Positions 25,784 through 34,324 of a stretch of 64,000 bases of DNA are shown one piece after another. The stretch is from positions 18,695 to 82,694 of the forward strand of contig NZ_QGGR01000038.1 of NCBI RefSeq assembly GCF_003148685.1, in the 5' to 3' direction. Origin of the DNA: Actinoplanes xinjiangensis. Its GTDB lineage: Bacteria > Actinomycetota > Actinomycetes > Mycobacteriales > Micromonosporaceae. Within the stretch, counting starts at the first letter, position 1, and each line of letters begins with the position of its first letter. The translations under genes and the position numbers were made by a program. Under the pieces are notes generated by a model. It was not told where the DNA came from and made no database searches. It saw only the letters and a list, made by a program, of their open reading frames with translations.

Positions 25784-25877
25784 GGCAATGCGCCCGGAGG
25801 CCATCCGAACGCACTGACGTCGACAGAGGTCGCCGACCGGCTGTCTCCAGCCGGTGGCGGCGGCGATCAACTGGTGA

Positions 25878-26165
25878 TCAGAAGGGGGGCGCGCCCTCTC
25901 CCATCAAAGCCAGCACGACGCCGCCCTTTCCCCTCTTCAGGCCCTGGACCACGACCTTGCCGGTGCTGCCGTCGGGCAGCTCCAGCGTGAAGGTCTTCCC
26001 GACCGCGTTCTTGGGTCCGTTGCCGGCACTGTTGGCGGGCCGGAAGTCACCCGCCCACGGCGGGGTCCCACCCTTGCGGGCCGGCTCGGCGAAGAGGGCG
26101 GCGGTGCCGGGGGTCCGGGTGCCGTCCGAGGAGAGAAGCTCTGAGGCGCTGCGATAGGTAGCCAT
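25878..26165 (-). CDS. Small conserved-looking hypothetical protein
   Basis: 95 residues from the ATG at 26165 (a TTG at 26174 is possible; no strong ribosome-binding site). The sequence is balanced and folded-looking: TYRSASELLSSDGTRTPGTA, then a basic Gly/Pro stretch, then beta-rich TFTLELPDGSTGKVVVQGL and ending LMGEGAPPF. The C-terminal half reads like a small beta-barrel. There is no signal peptide or Cys. I do not recognise a named family. It is convergent with the SARP relic and divergent from the methyltransferase remnant. Confidence 0.6.
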   Translation of the reverse strand: MATYRSASELLSSDGTRTPGTAALFAEPARKGGTPPWAGDFRPANSAGNGPKNAVGKTFTLELPDGSTGKVVVQGLKRGKGGVVLALMGEGAPPF

Positions 26166-26344
26166 ATACCGCAAGGTTATCGCGGACTGCCCCCGTTCGG
26201 TGCCGCGGCGACTGTGCCGTTCGACGAACGATCCCGAAAAGCGCCGCCGATCCCTTCGGGCTGCCCCCAGCTTGCGCCCCGCCCGGGCCGGAACGGGGGC
26301 ACCGGACCCGACGCTTACGGGGCGTGCCGGCAGGCGACGGGTAT

Positions 26345-26755
26345 ATGGGTGGACGCCCTCCGCCGATCGGTCTGATGATCCTGCCCATGCGGGATGCGTG
26401 GATCGATGTCTTCGCCCGGGTCGCGGAGTCCTACGACACCGTCGTCCCGTTCTTCAGCTCCTTCGGCCGGCTCATGGTCGCCGCGTTGCCGCCGCCGGCC
26501 GTGGGCGCACGGCTGCTCGACGTCGGCGCGGGCACCGGGGCGGTGGCGCTGACGGCCCGGCACCGCGGGTACGAGGTGTCCGCGGTCGACGGTTCGGCCG
26601 CGATGGTGACCCGGCTGTCCGCCTCGTTACCGGGCGTGCAGGTGGCGGACGCCGCGGCCCTGCCCTTCGGCGACACCACGTTCGTCGCCGACCTCGCCGA
26701 CCGGCCGGAGATGCTGCTGCGCCGGGCGGCGGTGCTGTTCACGGCCCGCGCGTAG
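26345..26755 (+). pseudogene. Truncated class I SAM methyltransferase
   Basis: From ATG 26345 (or 26387) the product has WIDVFARVAESYDTVVPFFSSFGR and the SAM-binding motif LLDVGAGTGAVALTAR, then ALPFGDTTF, where ubiquinone/menaquinone-type methyltransferases continue for ~130 more residues. Instead it runs DLADRPEMLLRRAAVLFTARA and stops at ~137 residues. The catalytic C-terminal half is missing, so it looks like an internally deleted gene rather than a working enzyme. Next to it lies another gene tail, which suggests one deletion removed DNA here. Confidence 0.6.
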
Positions 26756-26778
26756 GCCCCGTGTCGTCCAGAGTGTGA

Positions 26779-26889
26779 GCCATCGGATTCATCACCCCGC
26801 AGACGAGGCTCATGATGATGCCGGATGCGAGTACCGGGAGGTTCTGGAGTGGAGCGCAGCTCGATCCCCACAAGGGCTACCTGAAGTGA
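26779..26889 (+). pseudogene. C-terminal tail of a lost gene, coupled to the immunity gene
   Basis: An open frame of 36 codons after a TGA at 26776 reads FITPQTRLMMMPDASTGRFW then SGAQLDPHKGYLK and ends in a TGA that overlaps the next GTG as GTGA. ATG codons at 26812-26820 have no ribosome-binding site. It looks like the end of a larger coding sequence whose translation was coupled to the immunity-like gene; if that pairing is real the lost gene was a toxin. I do not recognise the tail. Confidence 0.4.
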
Positions 26890-27227
26890 CGACCCACGGA
26901 GAGCATCGCATCCGTACGTGGCGGCGTCCGTCGGAGGTGACGCCGGGCTCGGCTGTCGCGCGTCAGCTGGACCTGATGAGGCGGCTGGTGGACGGTCACC
27001 TCACCGGGCCGGACTTCGCCCGCGCCTGGCTGGCGGCGCGCCGCGACCTCCTGCACGGCGGCGAGCGCGTCCGGGAACCGTTCGAACGCGCCCTGAGCGA
27101 GGTCTTCTACCTCCTCGACGACTATCCGATCGATCCGGCGCTGCGTTCTCCCGGCGACACCACCGACGAACAACTTCATCAGGGTGTACGCGACGCGCTG
27201 GCGAAACTGGCCGATCTGGAACGCTGA
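26886..27227 (+). CDS. Colicin-immunity-like protein, orphan
   Basis: 113 residues from the GTG at 26886; a GTG at 26937 with GGAGG directly before it is an alternative. The helical body QLDLMRRLVDGHLTGPDFARAWLAARRDLL, then REPFERALSEVFYLLDDYPIDPALR and a closing DEQLHQGV segment, matches actinobacterial colicin D/E5-type immunity domain proteins. Such proteins bind and neutralise a tRNase or other toxin domain. No intact toxin gene precedes it, only the 36-codon tail, so it may protect against toxins of neighbours. The family call is by recalled pattern and needs a profile search. Confidence 0.6.
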   Translation: MTTHGEHRIRTWRRPSEVTPGSAVARQLDLMRRLVDGHLTGPDFARAWLAARRDLLHGGERVREPFERALSEVFYLLDDYPIDPALRSPGDTTDEQLHQGVRDALAKLADLER

Positions 27228-27282
27228 GGTGCTCCGGCAGGTCGCCGCCGAGGGACACCGTTGCTGCTAGCGTGTCGCATCG

Positions 27283-28029
27283 ATGGATGCAGCTGATTTC
27301 TATACCGGAATCGTCGTCGACGCCTATGCGAAGCTGAAATCGGCTCATTTCGACCCCGAGCCGTATGCGGAGTTCATCGCGGTGACGGGCCAGCCGGCTC
27401 TCGAGATCGGCTGTGGGGACGGAGAGCCGCTCCTGGAGCTCGTCCGGCGTGGGCTCGACATCGACGGTCTGGACTCCTCCAGCGACATGCTCGAGCGCTG
27501 CCGGATCAATGCCTCAGCGCTCGGCGTCGACGTCGCTCTGTACCACCAGAAGATGGAACAGCTGTCTCTGCCGCGACGGTATCGTTCCATCTATCTGGCG
27601 GGCCCGACGTTCAATCTGCTGCCTGACGACTCGACGGCGCTCCAGGCTCTCCGTGCGATCCGGGAACACCTGACCACCGACGGCGCGGCGCTCATCCCGC
27701 TGTGGATTCCGGACCCCACACCGCCGGAGGAACTGGGGCTGACGCGCGAAGCCTCCGAGGACGACGGTGCGGTGCTGCGCTATACGCCGCTCGCCGAGGT
27801 GTATGACGAAGCGGCGCGGGTGCGGACGACCACCACCCGATACGAGCGCATCACCGCCACGGGTGTCGAGAGTGTCGAGCGCGCATGGGTTCTGCACTGG
27901 TACACCTCCGGATCCTTCGAGGCACTGTGCTCCGAAGCGGGGCTTCGGGTGACCGCGGTGACCGACGATGACGGCCACCCCGTCACGTCGGCAGCCACCG
28001 ATTTCATGGTCACCGTGCGACGAGGCTGA
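27283..28029 (+). CDS. Class I SAM-dependent methyltransferase
   Basis: 248 residues from the ATG at 27283. The Rossmann motif I reads ALEIGCGDGEPLLELVRRG (~45), followed by the acidic D of IDGLDSSSDMLERC and the motif LYHQKMEQLSLPRRYRSIYLAGPTFNLL. It resembles small actinobacterial methyltransferases of unknown substrate. It is a single-gene unit followed by a hairpin. Codon use is slightly less GC-extreme than its neighbours, with several AT-ending codons, which could reflect transfer. Confidence 0.85.
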   Translation: MDAADFYTGIVVDAYAKLKSAHFDPEPYAEFIAVTGQPALEIGCGDGEPLLELVRRGLDIDGLDSSSDMLERCRINASALGVDVALYHQKMEQLSLPRRYRSIYLAGPTFNLLPDDSTALQALRAIREHLTTDGAALIPLWIPDPTPPEELGLTREASEDDGAVLRYTPLAEVYDEAARVRTTTTRYERITATGVESVERAWVLHWYTSGSFEALCSEAGLRVTAVTDDDGHPVTSAATDFMVTVRRG

Positions 28030-28059
28030 CCGGGACCGGAACGCGTGACGGCGTCCCGG
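28030..28059. terminator. Hairpin between methyltransferase and LysR genes
   Basis: CCGGGAC (28030-28036) pairs with GTCCCGG (28053-28059) directly after the methyltransferase stop and before the convergent LysR stop at 28067. No U-tract. Confidence 0.55.
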
Positions 28060-28066
28060 ACCGGGC

Positions 28067-28960
28067 TCAGGAGGTGGCCGGGACGGTCTGGAGGAGGTTC
28101 AGCAGCAGGGCCAGGGGCGGCCAGCCGGTGCGCCCGGCGCGGACGACGGCGTACGTGCGCAGCACCGGCCCGGGGTCGCGCAGAGGCAGGAGGCGCACGC
28201 CGGTGCGGGTGGGCTGGTCGGCCGGGAGCAGGCCGACGCCCAGACCGGCCACGACCAGGTCCTGGAGCAGGAGCAGGCTGTCGGCGCGGTGGGTGACCAG
28301 CGGCTCGAAGCCGGCCATCCGGGCGATCGTGCGGACCACCTCCTCGTCCGCTGCGCCGCGGGAGTTGACTATCCATTCGGCGTCGCGGTAGCGGGTGAAG
28401 ACCTCCGGGGCGGGTGCGTCCGGCAGCGGGTCGGCGGCCGGTACGCCCAGGGCCCACGGCGCCGACCACAGCGGACGTGCGGTGACCGAGCGGTCCAGTG
28501 GCGCGGGTGCGAGGTTGAAGTCGTAGGTGAGGGCCAGGTCGATGTCGTCCGACGCGATCAGGGCCAGGGCCTCGGTGGGTTCGTGTTCGTGGATGTGTAC
28601 CCGTACCCGGGGATGATCGACGGCCAGGGCGGCCGCGACCGGCATCAGTGATCGCCGGATGGCCGTGCCGAAACCGGCGACGCGCAGCGTCCCGGCGGGT
28701 TCCGCGGCGGGGTCCAGGTCGAGTCTCGCGGCTTCCAGGGCGGCCAGAATCGTCACCGCGTGCTCGGCGAGCCGCCGGCCGGCCGGGGTGAGTCGCACGC
28801 GACGGCCCTCCGGCTCGACGAGCGGGGTTCCCGCTTCGCGGCTGAGCGCGGCGATCTGCTGGGAGACCGTCGAGGTGGTGGTGTACATCTCATCGGCGAC
28901 CGCTCGCATCGACCCGAGACGGGACAGCATCAGCAGAGTCTCCAGGCGGCGTACGTCCAT
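28067..28960 (-). CDS. LysR-family transcriptional regulator
   Basis: 297 residues. The winged helix is at the N-terminus (MDVRRLETLLMLSRLGSMRAVADEMYTTTSTVSQQIAAL), with a type 2 periplasmic-binding effector domain behind (~90-295). It is divergent from an EamA/RhtA exporter gene with only 84 bp between starts, the classic arrangement for a LysR activator and its target, so the effector is probably the exported metabolite or a related amino acid. Confidence 0.9.
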   Translation of the reverse strand: MDVRRLETLLMLSRLGSMRAVADEMYTTTSTVSQQIAALSREAGTPLVEPEGRRVRLTPAGRRLAEHAVTILAALEAARLDLDPAAEPAGTLRVAGFGTAIRRSLMPVAAALAVDHPRVRVHIHEHEPTEALALIASDDIDLALTYDFNLAPAPLDRSVTARPLWSAPWALGVPAADPLPDAPAPEVFTRYRDAEWIVNSRGAADEEVVRTIARMAGFEPLVTHRADSLLLLQDLVVAGLGVGLLPADQPTRTGVRLLPLRDPGPVLRTYAVVRAGRTGWPPLALLLNLLQTVPATS

Positions 28961-29044
28961 GCCGTCATTGTTAAGCCTGCACGAACGGTATGTACACCAT
29001 CGTCATGTGGACGCGAACGGTTTCCGGGCCGTCTACTACCGGAC

Positions 29045-29962
29045 ATGACCGTTCTCGCCTCGCCGCCCCGGAGCGCGGCCCGCACCGGCACGGCCTTCGC
29101 CGTCGCCTCGATGACCTGTGTGCAACTCGGCCTCGCCGTCTCGGTCGATCTGGCCGGGCAGATCGGCGCGCTCGGCGTCGCGTGGCTGCGGCTGGCCTGG
29201 GCGGGCCTGATCCTGGTGGTTCTGGCCCATCCGGCCGTGACCGCGGCGATCCGGTCCGCGGCCGGCCGGCTCACCCGCCGGGCGACGGCACCCGCGGGCC
29301 GGGCCGGTAGCCGGATCAGCCGCTCGGGGCTGATCGGGGCGGTCGCGCTGGGTGTCGTCACCGCCGGGGTGACGTTGCTGTTCATGCTGGCGGTGGCGCG
29401 GCTGCCGCTCGGTACCGCGAGCGCTCTGGAGTTCCTCGGCCCGCTCGGGGTGGCGGTCTTCCGCGGCCGGCGTCTGCTCTGGCCGCTGCTGGCCGGGGCC
29501 GGTGTGCTGCTGCTGACGTCGCCGTGGCACGGTGACGTCGACCTTCTCGGTGTCGCGTACGCGCTGGGGGCGGCCGTCTGCTGGGCCGCCTACATCCTGC
29601 TCACCCAGCATGTCGGGGACGAGGTGTCCGGGATCCGGGGTCTGGCGATCTCGATGCCGGTGGCCGGCCTGGTCGCGACCCTGGTGGCGGCTCCGTCGGC
29701 GATCGGGATGCTGACGCCGCAGATCGTGGTGACCGGCCTGTTCCTGGCGGTGCTGCTGCCGGTGGTGCCGTTCGTCCTGGAGTTCCTGGCGCTGCGCCGG
29801 CTGACGACGGCCGCCTTCGGCACCCTGATGAGCCTGGAACCGGCGATCGCCGTAGTGGTCGGCTTCGGCCTGCTGCATCAGGCTCCCGGCTGGGCGGCCC
29901 TCGCCGGTATCGCCCTGGTCGTCACGGCCGGCGTGGGCGCCGAACGGGCGGGCGCCCGCTGA
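29045..29962 (+). CDS. EamA/RhtA-family exporter
   Basis: 305 residues from the ATG at 29045. Ten hydrophobic helices are arranged as two EamA repeats; the second half has LGAAVCWAAYILLTQHVG and FEFLALRRLTTAAFGTLMSLEPAIA-type sequence, characteristic of RhtA-like threonine/homoserine exporters. It probably exports amino acids or related metabolites. No strong ribosome-binding site is visible. Likely controlled by the divergent LysR protein. Confidence 0.87.
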   Translation: MTVLASPPRSAARTGTAFAVASMTCVQLGLAVSVDLAGQIGALGVAWLRLAWAGLILVVLAHPAVTAAIRSAAGRLTRRATAPAGRAGSRISRSGLIGAVALGVVTAGVTLLFMLAVARLPLGTASALEFLGPLGVAVFRGRRLLWPLLAGAGVLLLTSPWHGDVDLLGVAYALGAAVCWAAYILLTQHVGDEVSGIRGLAISMPVAGLVATLVAAPSAIGMLTPQIVVTGLFLAVLLPVVPFVLEFLALRRLTTAAFGTLMSLEPAIAVVVGFGLLHQAPGWAALAGIALVVTAGVGAERAGAR

Positions 29963-30046
29963 CGGTCCCTCGCCGGCGGTGCCGGTGCAGCGAAGCCGGG
30001 TGGGAGCGGCATGTTGATCGGCCGCGCTTCGGGGAATCAACCGCCC

Positions 30047-30805
30047 ATGGCGGTGATACTGATGACCGGGGCCTCCGGCCGGATCGGCACCCTGCTCCGG
30101 AAACGGCTGGCACACCACGAGCTGCGTCTGACCGATCTGAGGCCCGACGACGGCGTCGCGGCACTGGACGTGACCGACGGCGCGGCCGTGCGGCGGGCCG
30201 CGCGGGGCGCCGACGCGATCCTGCATCTGGGCGGCATCGCCGACGAACAGTCCTTCGAGGACGTGCTGGCCGCGAACGTCCGCGGTACCGAAGGGGTGCT
30301 GTCCGGGGCCCACCACGCCGGCGTGCCCCGGGTGATCATCGCGTCCAGCAACCACGCGGCCGGTCTGTGGTCCCGCGATGAGGCCGGCCCCGGCGGTCTC
30401 GCCGACGACGTGTCCCCGCGCCCGGACTCCTACTACGGCTGGAGCAAGGCCGCGATCGAGTCGCTGGCCCGTCTGCACCACGAGCGTGACGGCCTGCACG
30501 TCGTCTGCCTGCGGATCGGCAGATGCGCCGACCGGCCGTCGACTCCCCGCGAGCTGGCGGTGTGGCTGTCACCGGACGACATGGCGAGGCTGGTCGAGGC
30601 GTCGCTGACCGCGACGGGCTGGCACGTGGTCTGGGGTGTCTCGGCGAACACCCGGCGCTGGTGGTCGGCGGCGGGCGGCCGGGCGATCGGCTACCGGCCG
30701 CTGGACGACGCCGAGGACTGGGCGGCCGAGGTGGGGGAGCCGGACCCGGGGAGTACGGCGGACCGCCTCGTGGGCGGGGGTATCCCGGGAACCCGGACGA
30801 AATAG
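30047..30805 (+). CDS. NAD-dependent epimerase/dehydratase family, uronate dehydrogenase-like
   Basis: 252 residues from the ATG at 30047. The dinucleotide motif is MTGASGRIGTLLRKRL near the N-terminus, and the catalytic YYGWSKAAIE supplies the Tyr-x3-Lys pair of extended SDRs. HLGGIADEQSFEDVLAANVRG and ASSNHAAGLW match uronate dehydrogenases, which oxidise galacturonate or glucuronate to the aldarolactone. No other uronate genes are adjacent, so the substrate is inference; the ManD gene at 34325 could belong to the same sugar-acid theme. Confidence 0.8.
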   Translation: MAVILMTGASGRIGTLLRKRLAHHELRLTDLRPDDGVAALDVTDGAAVRRAARGADAILHLGGIADEQSFEDVLAANVRGTEGVLSGAHHAGVPRVIIASSNHAAGLWSRDEAGPGGLADDVSPRPDSYYGWSKAAIESLARLHHERDGLHVVCLRIGRCADRPSTPRELAVWLSPDDMARLVEASLTATGWHVVWGVSANTRRWWSAAGGRAIGYRPLDDAEDWAAEVGEPDPGSTADRLVGGGIPGTRTK

Positions 30806-30877
30806 GTGGCGCCGGGACCGTACGACTGGTGGAATGGGCGCTTCGGCAACCCAGCGATCAAGAAAGGAGGGCGAGCC

Positions 30878-30925
30878 ATGTACCGCACGACATACCCGCT
30901 CACCTCCTGCCGGGCACAGGGCTGA
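30878..30925 (+). CDS. Possible 15-codon leader peptide
   Basis: The strongest ribosome-binding site of the region, AAAGGAGG, is followed seven bases later by an ATG whose frame reads MYRTTYPLTSCRAQG and stops at 30925, 46 bp before the acetyltransferase start. Either this is a real leader or small peptide that delivers ribosomes to the downstream gene, or the acetyltransferase lost its original start. There is no run of identical codons typical of an attenuator. Confidence 0.4.
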   Translation: MYRTTYPLTSCRAQG

Positions 30926-30971
30926 CCAGCCTCCCGGCCACGGAGTGGGCGCCTCTGATCTGGAGAACGCC

Positions 30972-31856
30972 TTGACACCGTTGACCATCCGTCCCGCCGT
31001 CATGCCCGGCGAGCTGGATCTCTTCAACTCCTTCCCGTACCCCCTGAACGTGGAGATCGCCGGCGACCTGGCCGCCGGCCGCCGACGTCCGGAGTGGCTG
31101 TGGCTGGCCCTGCGCGGCGACCGGGTGACCGCCCGGGCCGCCTGGTGGTCCCGCCCCGGCGACGAACATCCGCTGGTCATGGACTTCCTCGACGTGGCCG
31201 ACGGCCACCTCGACGACGCGGTCCAGCTGGTACGGGCCGCGCTGCCCGATCCCGCGCCCGAGTTCACCCGCTTCCTCCCGCCGGACTGGCGGCGGTCCGG
31301 CTCCGACACGTGGATGTCGGTGCTGGAGGAGTGCGGGGCGAAACCGTTCGTGGAGCGGTTGCGCCTGCAGTGGGAGCCGGGCACCCCGGTTCCGGCGCCG
31401 TCCGGCCGTCTGACGTTCCGCCCGGCCGGCGACGGCGAACTGATCGATCTGATGACGCTGGTGCTGGAGGGCTCCCTGGACGCCCACAGCCGTGACGAGC
31501 TGACCCGGATGACCCCCCGCGAGTGCGCCGAGGAGCAGTTCCGTACGGAACTGACCCAATACCCCAGTCCCCGGGAGTGGTGGCGGATCGCGGCACTGCC
31601 GGACGGCGACCCGGTCGGGTTCGTGATCCCGGCGCACAACGGCTACAACCCGATCATCGCCTACATCGGGATCGTCCCGGCGCACCGCGGCCGCGGCCAC
31701 ATCGACGACCTGCTCGCCGAGGGCACCCGCATCCTCGCGGCCGAGGACGTGCCCCGGATCCGCGCGGCCACCGACGTCGGCAACGTCCCGATGGCGGCCG
31801 CGTTCGCCCGGGCCGGCTACCGCACGTTCCAGCGTCAGGTCGACATGATCTGGTAG
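30972..31856 (+). CDS. GNAT-family N-acetyltransferase
   Basis: 294 residues from a TTG at 30972 with GGAG at 30962-30965; a GTG at 30945 is an alternative. The N-terminal half is a divergent GNAT-like unit. The C-terminal half has the acetyl-CoA binding motif A, YIGIVPAHRGRGHIDDLL, and the closing ATDVGNVPMAAAFARAGYRTF typical of GNAT enzymes. The acceptor is unknown. The stop lies 4 bp before the next gene, so the two are probably co-transcribed. Confidence 0.85.
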   Translation: MTPLTIRPAVMPGELDLFNSFPYPLNVEIAGDLAAGRRRPEWLWLALRGDRVTARAAWWSRPGDEHPLVMDFLDVADGHLDDAVQLVRAALPDPAPEFTRFLPPDWRRSGSDTWMSVLEECGAKPFVERLRLQWEPGTPVPAPSGRLTFRPAGDGELIDLMTLVLEGSLDAHSRDELTRMTPRECAEEQFRTELTQYPSPREWWRIAALPDGDPVGFVIPAHNGYNPIIAYIGIVPAHRGRGHIDDLLAEGTRILAAEDVPRIRAATDVGNVPMAAAFARAGYRTFQRQVDMIW

Positions 31857-31860
31857 CCGT

Positions 31861-32637
31861 GTGACCCACGTCGAGATCAACGGTGCCGCGCCGGCCGTCG
31901 AGGCGCTGCACCGGGCCGCCGCCTGGGGGTTCGGCCACTACACGTCCATGCAGGTGCGTGGACGTGCGGTGGCCGGCCTCGACCTGCATCTGGCCCGGCT
32001 GCGCGAGGCGTCCGCGGAGTTGTTCCCGGACGACCCCGCGCCGCCGGACGACACGATCACCGCGCTGATCAGCCACGCCCTGCGCGACGAGCGGGACGCC
32101 TCGGTGCGGGTCACGGTGCTGCCCGGCATGGACGTCATGGTGTCGGTGGACGCCCCGGCCCCGGACGTCCCACGACCGCCGCTGCGGGTGCGCACGGTTC
32201 AGTTCGAACGGCAGCTGCCGCACCTCAAGCACTGCGGCACCCTCGCGCAGACCCACCAGGCCCTGGCGGCGAGACGGGCCGGATTCGACGACGTGCTGTT
32301 CCTCGGCCGTGAGGGGCTGATCTGCGAGGGCTCGGTCTGGAACGTGGTCTTCTGGGACGGCGACCGCGTCGTCTGGCCGGCGGCCCCGATGCTGGCCGGC
32401 ATCACCATGCGGGTCCTGCGCCGCACCCTGACCGATCTCGGCCTCCCGCAGACCGAACGGCCGCTCCCGCTCGGCGCGACGACCGGCCTCCCGGCCGCGG
32501 CGGCGACCAACTCGCATCTCCCCGACCAGGCGATCCAATCGATCGACGAGATCGACTTCCCGGCGTACGGCCACCTGACCGCCCTGCTGCGCCGAGCCTG
32601 GAACGAAGTCCCGTGGCAGGCCCTTCCGCCGCGCTGA
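31861..32637 (+). CDS. PLP-dependent class IV aminotransferase
   Basis: 258 residues from a GTG. The conserved Lys for PLP lies in LPHLKHCGTLAQT (~122), and the downstream CEGSVWNVVFWDG supplies the usual Glu and Asn of the branched-chain aminotransferase/aminodeoxychorismate lyase fold. It is shorter than branched-chain aminotransferases and closer in length to aminodeoxychorismate lyases (PabC). Co-transcription with a GNAT enzyme suggests a small-molecule modification role. The exact reaction cannot be set from sequence. Confidence 0.82.
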   Translation: MTHVEINGAAPAVEALHRAAAWGFGHYTSMQVRGRAVAGLDLHLARLREASAELFPDDPAPPDDTITALISHALRDERDASVRVTVLPGMDVMVSVDAPAPDVPRPPLRVRTVQFERQLPHLKHCGTLAQTHQALAARRAGFDDVLFLGREGLICEGSVWNVVFWDGDRVVWPAAPMLAGITMRVLRRTLTDLGLPQTERPLPLGATTGLPAAAATNSHLPDQAIQSIDEIDFPAYGHLTALLRRAWNEVPWQALPPR

Positions 32638-32677
32638 CACCGATGCCGTGCCGGGTGTCCTGGAACTCAATACTTGG

Positions 32678-32723
32678 CTAGCCACACATTCGCTGCTACG
32701 TTATGTGTCTAGCCACATAACGT
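32678..32723. promoter_or_regulatory. MarR-type operator upstream of the OYE-marR operon
   Basis: ACGTTATGTG (32698-32707) and CACATAACGT (32714-32723) form a perfect 10-bp inverted repeat with a 6-bp spacer. CTAGCCACA occurs at 32678-32686 and again at 32709-32717 overlapping it. The region is AT-rich for this genome and begins 40 bp after the previous stop. It is the probable site of autoregulation by the MarR protein at 33856. Confidence 0.75.
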
Positions 32724-32782
32724 GGTGCCGCCCGTTCCACCCCCGATCCCCTCCGCCCATCACCGAACCGAAGGAACCCCTC

Positions 32783-33844
32783 ATGCTGAACGCCCTGTGG
32801 ACGCCGGCCACCGTCGGTGCCATGTCCCTCCCGCACCGCCTGGTCATGGCTCCCATGACCCGTGACCGCTCCACCCCGGAAGGCGTGCCGACCGAGCTGA
32901 ACGCCGAGTACTACGCCCAGCGCGCCTCGCACGCGCTGATCATCACCGAGGGCACCCAGCCCTCCTCCGACGGTCAGGGCTACCTGCTCACGCCCGGCAT
33001 CCACGACGACGGGCAGATCGCCGGATGGCGCAAGGTCACCGACGCCGTGCACGCCGCCGACGGCCGGATCGTCATCCAGCTGATGCACACCGGCCGCATC
33101 TCGCACCCGGACAACACCCCGCATGGACGCCTGCCGGTCGCCCCTTCGGCTGTGCGGCCGCAGGGCGTGATGTTCACCGCGTCCGGGCCCCAGGAGATGC
33201 CGGCACCCCGCGCGCTGTCGACGCCGGAGGTCGCGGCGACCGTCGACGACTTCCGCCGCGCCGCCGCGGCCGCCGTCGCGGCGGGCGCCGACGGTGTGGA
33301 GATCCACGGTGCCAACGGTTACCTGGTGCACCAGTTCCTCTCCGACAGCACCAACCGGCGCACCGACCGCTACGGCGGCTCCATCGGCAACCGCATCCGG
33401 TTCGCCGTCGAGGTCACCGCTGCCGTGGCCGACGAGATCGGCGCCGACCGCACCGGCCTGCGGATCTCCCCCGGCAACCCGTACAACGACATCGCCGAGT
33501 CCGACACCGCCGAGCTGTATCCCGCGCTCGTGCGCGCGCTCGGCCCGCTCGGCCTCGCCTACCTGCACGTCATGCACCTGGGCGACGACGCACTGCTGGG
33601 CGAGCTGCGCGCGTTGTGGCCGACCACACTGATCCTCAACCGGGCCGGTGCCGACCTGCCCGTCCGCGCCGGGGACATCGCGAAGGGCACGGCCGATCTG
33701 GTCTCCGTCGGCACACTCGCGCTGGCCAACCCGGATTTGGTCGAGCGGCTACGCTCGGACGCGCCCCTGAACACCCCCGATCCGGCGACCTTCTACGGCG
33801 GCGGGGAGGGCGGCTACACCGACTACCCCTTCCACACCGCCTAA
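32783..33844 (+). CDS. Old yellow enzyme, alkene reductase (NemA-like)
   Basis: 353 residues from the ATG at 32783 (AAGGA upstream). FMN-dependent TIM-barrel landmarks are complete: LVMAPMTRDRS at the start, QLMHTGRISHP, HGANGYLVHQFLSDSTNRR, DRYGGSIGNRIRF, and the C-terminal phosphate-binding VSVGTLALANPD. It reduces activated C=C bonds and nitro compounds with NAD(P)H, usually for electrophile detoxification. It shares an operon with a MarR regulator 11 bp downstream, as in NemR/NemA-like electrophile-response units. Confidence 0.92.
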   Translation: MLNALWTPATVGAMSLPHRLVMAPMTRDRSTPEGVPTELNAEYYAQRASHALIITEGTQPSSDGQGYLLTPGIHDDGQIAGWRKVTDAVHAADGRIVIQLMHTGRISHPDNTPHGRLPVAPSAVRPQGVMFTASGPQEMPAPRALSTPEVAATVDDFRRAAAAAVAAGADGVEIHGANGYLVHQFLSDSTNRRTDRYGGSIGNRIRFAVEVTAAVADEIGADRTGLRISPGNPYNDIAESDTAELYPALVRALGPLGLAYLHVMHLGDDALLGELRALWPTTLILNRAGADLPVRAGDIAKGTADLVSVGTLALANPDLVERLRSDAPLNTPDPATFYGGGEGGYTDYPFHTA

Positions 33845-33855
33845 GGAACCGAACG

Positions 33856-34317
33856 ATGCACGTTCCTGTACCGCAGGTCCCCACTACGGCCAGTGACGGC
33901 CGAGTGAGTTACGCGATCTTCCAGCTCGCCCGCGCCCACCGCGGTCACGCCGCCGCCATGCTGCGCGAGATGGACCTGCACCCCGGCCAGGAACTGCTGC
34001 TGATGCATCTGCTCGACCGGGACGGTCAGACCCAGTCCGAACTGCTCGACAGCGTCGGCCTGGACCACTCCACCGTCTCCAAGTCCCTGCGCCGCATGCA
34101 GGACGCCGGTCTGCTGGTCCGCGAGCCGGCCCCGCACGACCGGCGGGTCCTGGTCGTCCACCTCACCGACAAGGGCCGTGCCATGCGCGAGCCCCTGACG
34201 GCGATGTGGCGGGCCCTCGAGGAGATCTCCGTGCGGGACCTGTCGGAGCAGCAGGCGCAGTCCTTCATCCAGACCGCCTACGCGATGACCGAGGCGATCA
34301 AGGGCGGGCCCCGGTGA
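33856..34317 (+). CDS. MarR-family transcriptional regulator
   Basis: 153 residues from the ATG at 33856 (AAGGA upstream). The winged helix-turn-helix (~50-115) reads LLDSVGLDHSTVSKSLRRMQDAGLLVREPAPHDRRVLVVHLTDKG, including the DxRxxxxxLT wing signature. The protein contains no Cys in the DNA-binding half, so electrophile sensing, if any, is by ligand binding. It probably represses its own operon with the OYE gene through the palindrome at 32698. Confidence 0.9.
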   Translation: MHVPVPQVPTTASDGRVSYAIFQLARAHRGHAAAMLREMDLHPGQELLLMHLLDRDGQTQSELLDSVGLDHSTVSKSLRRMQDAGLLVREPAPHDRRVLVVHLTDKGRAMREPLTAMWRALEEISVRDLSEQQAQSFIQTAYAMTEAIKGGPR

Positions 34318-34324
34318 TTCGTGA

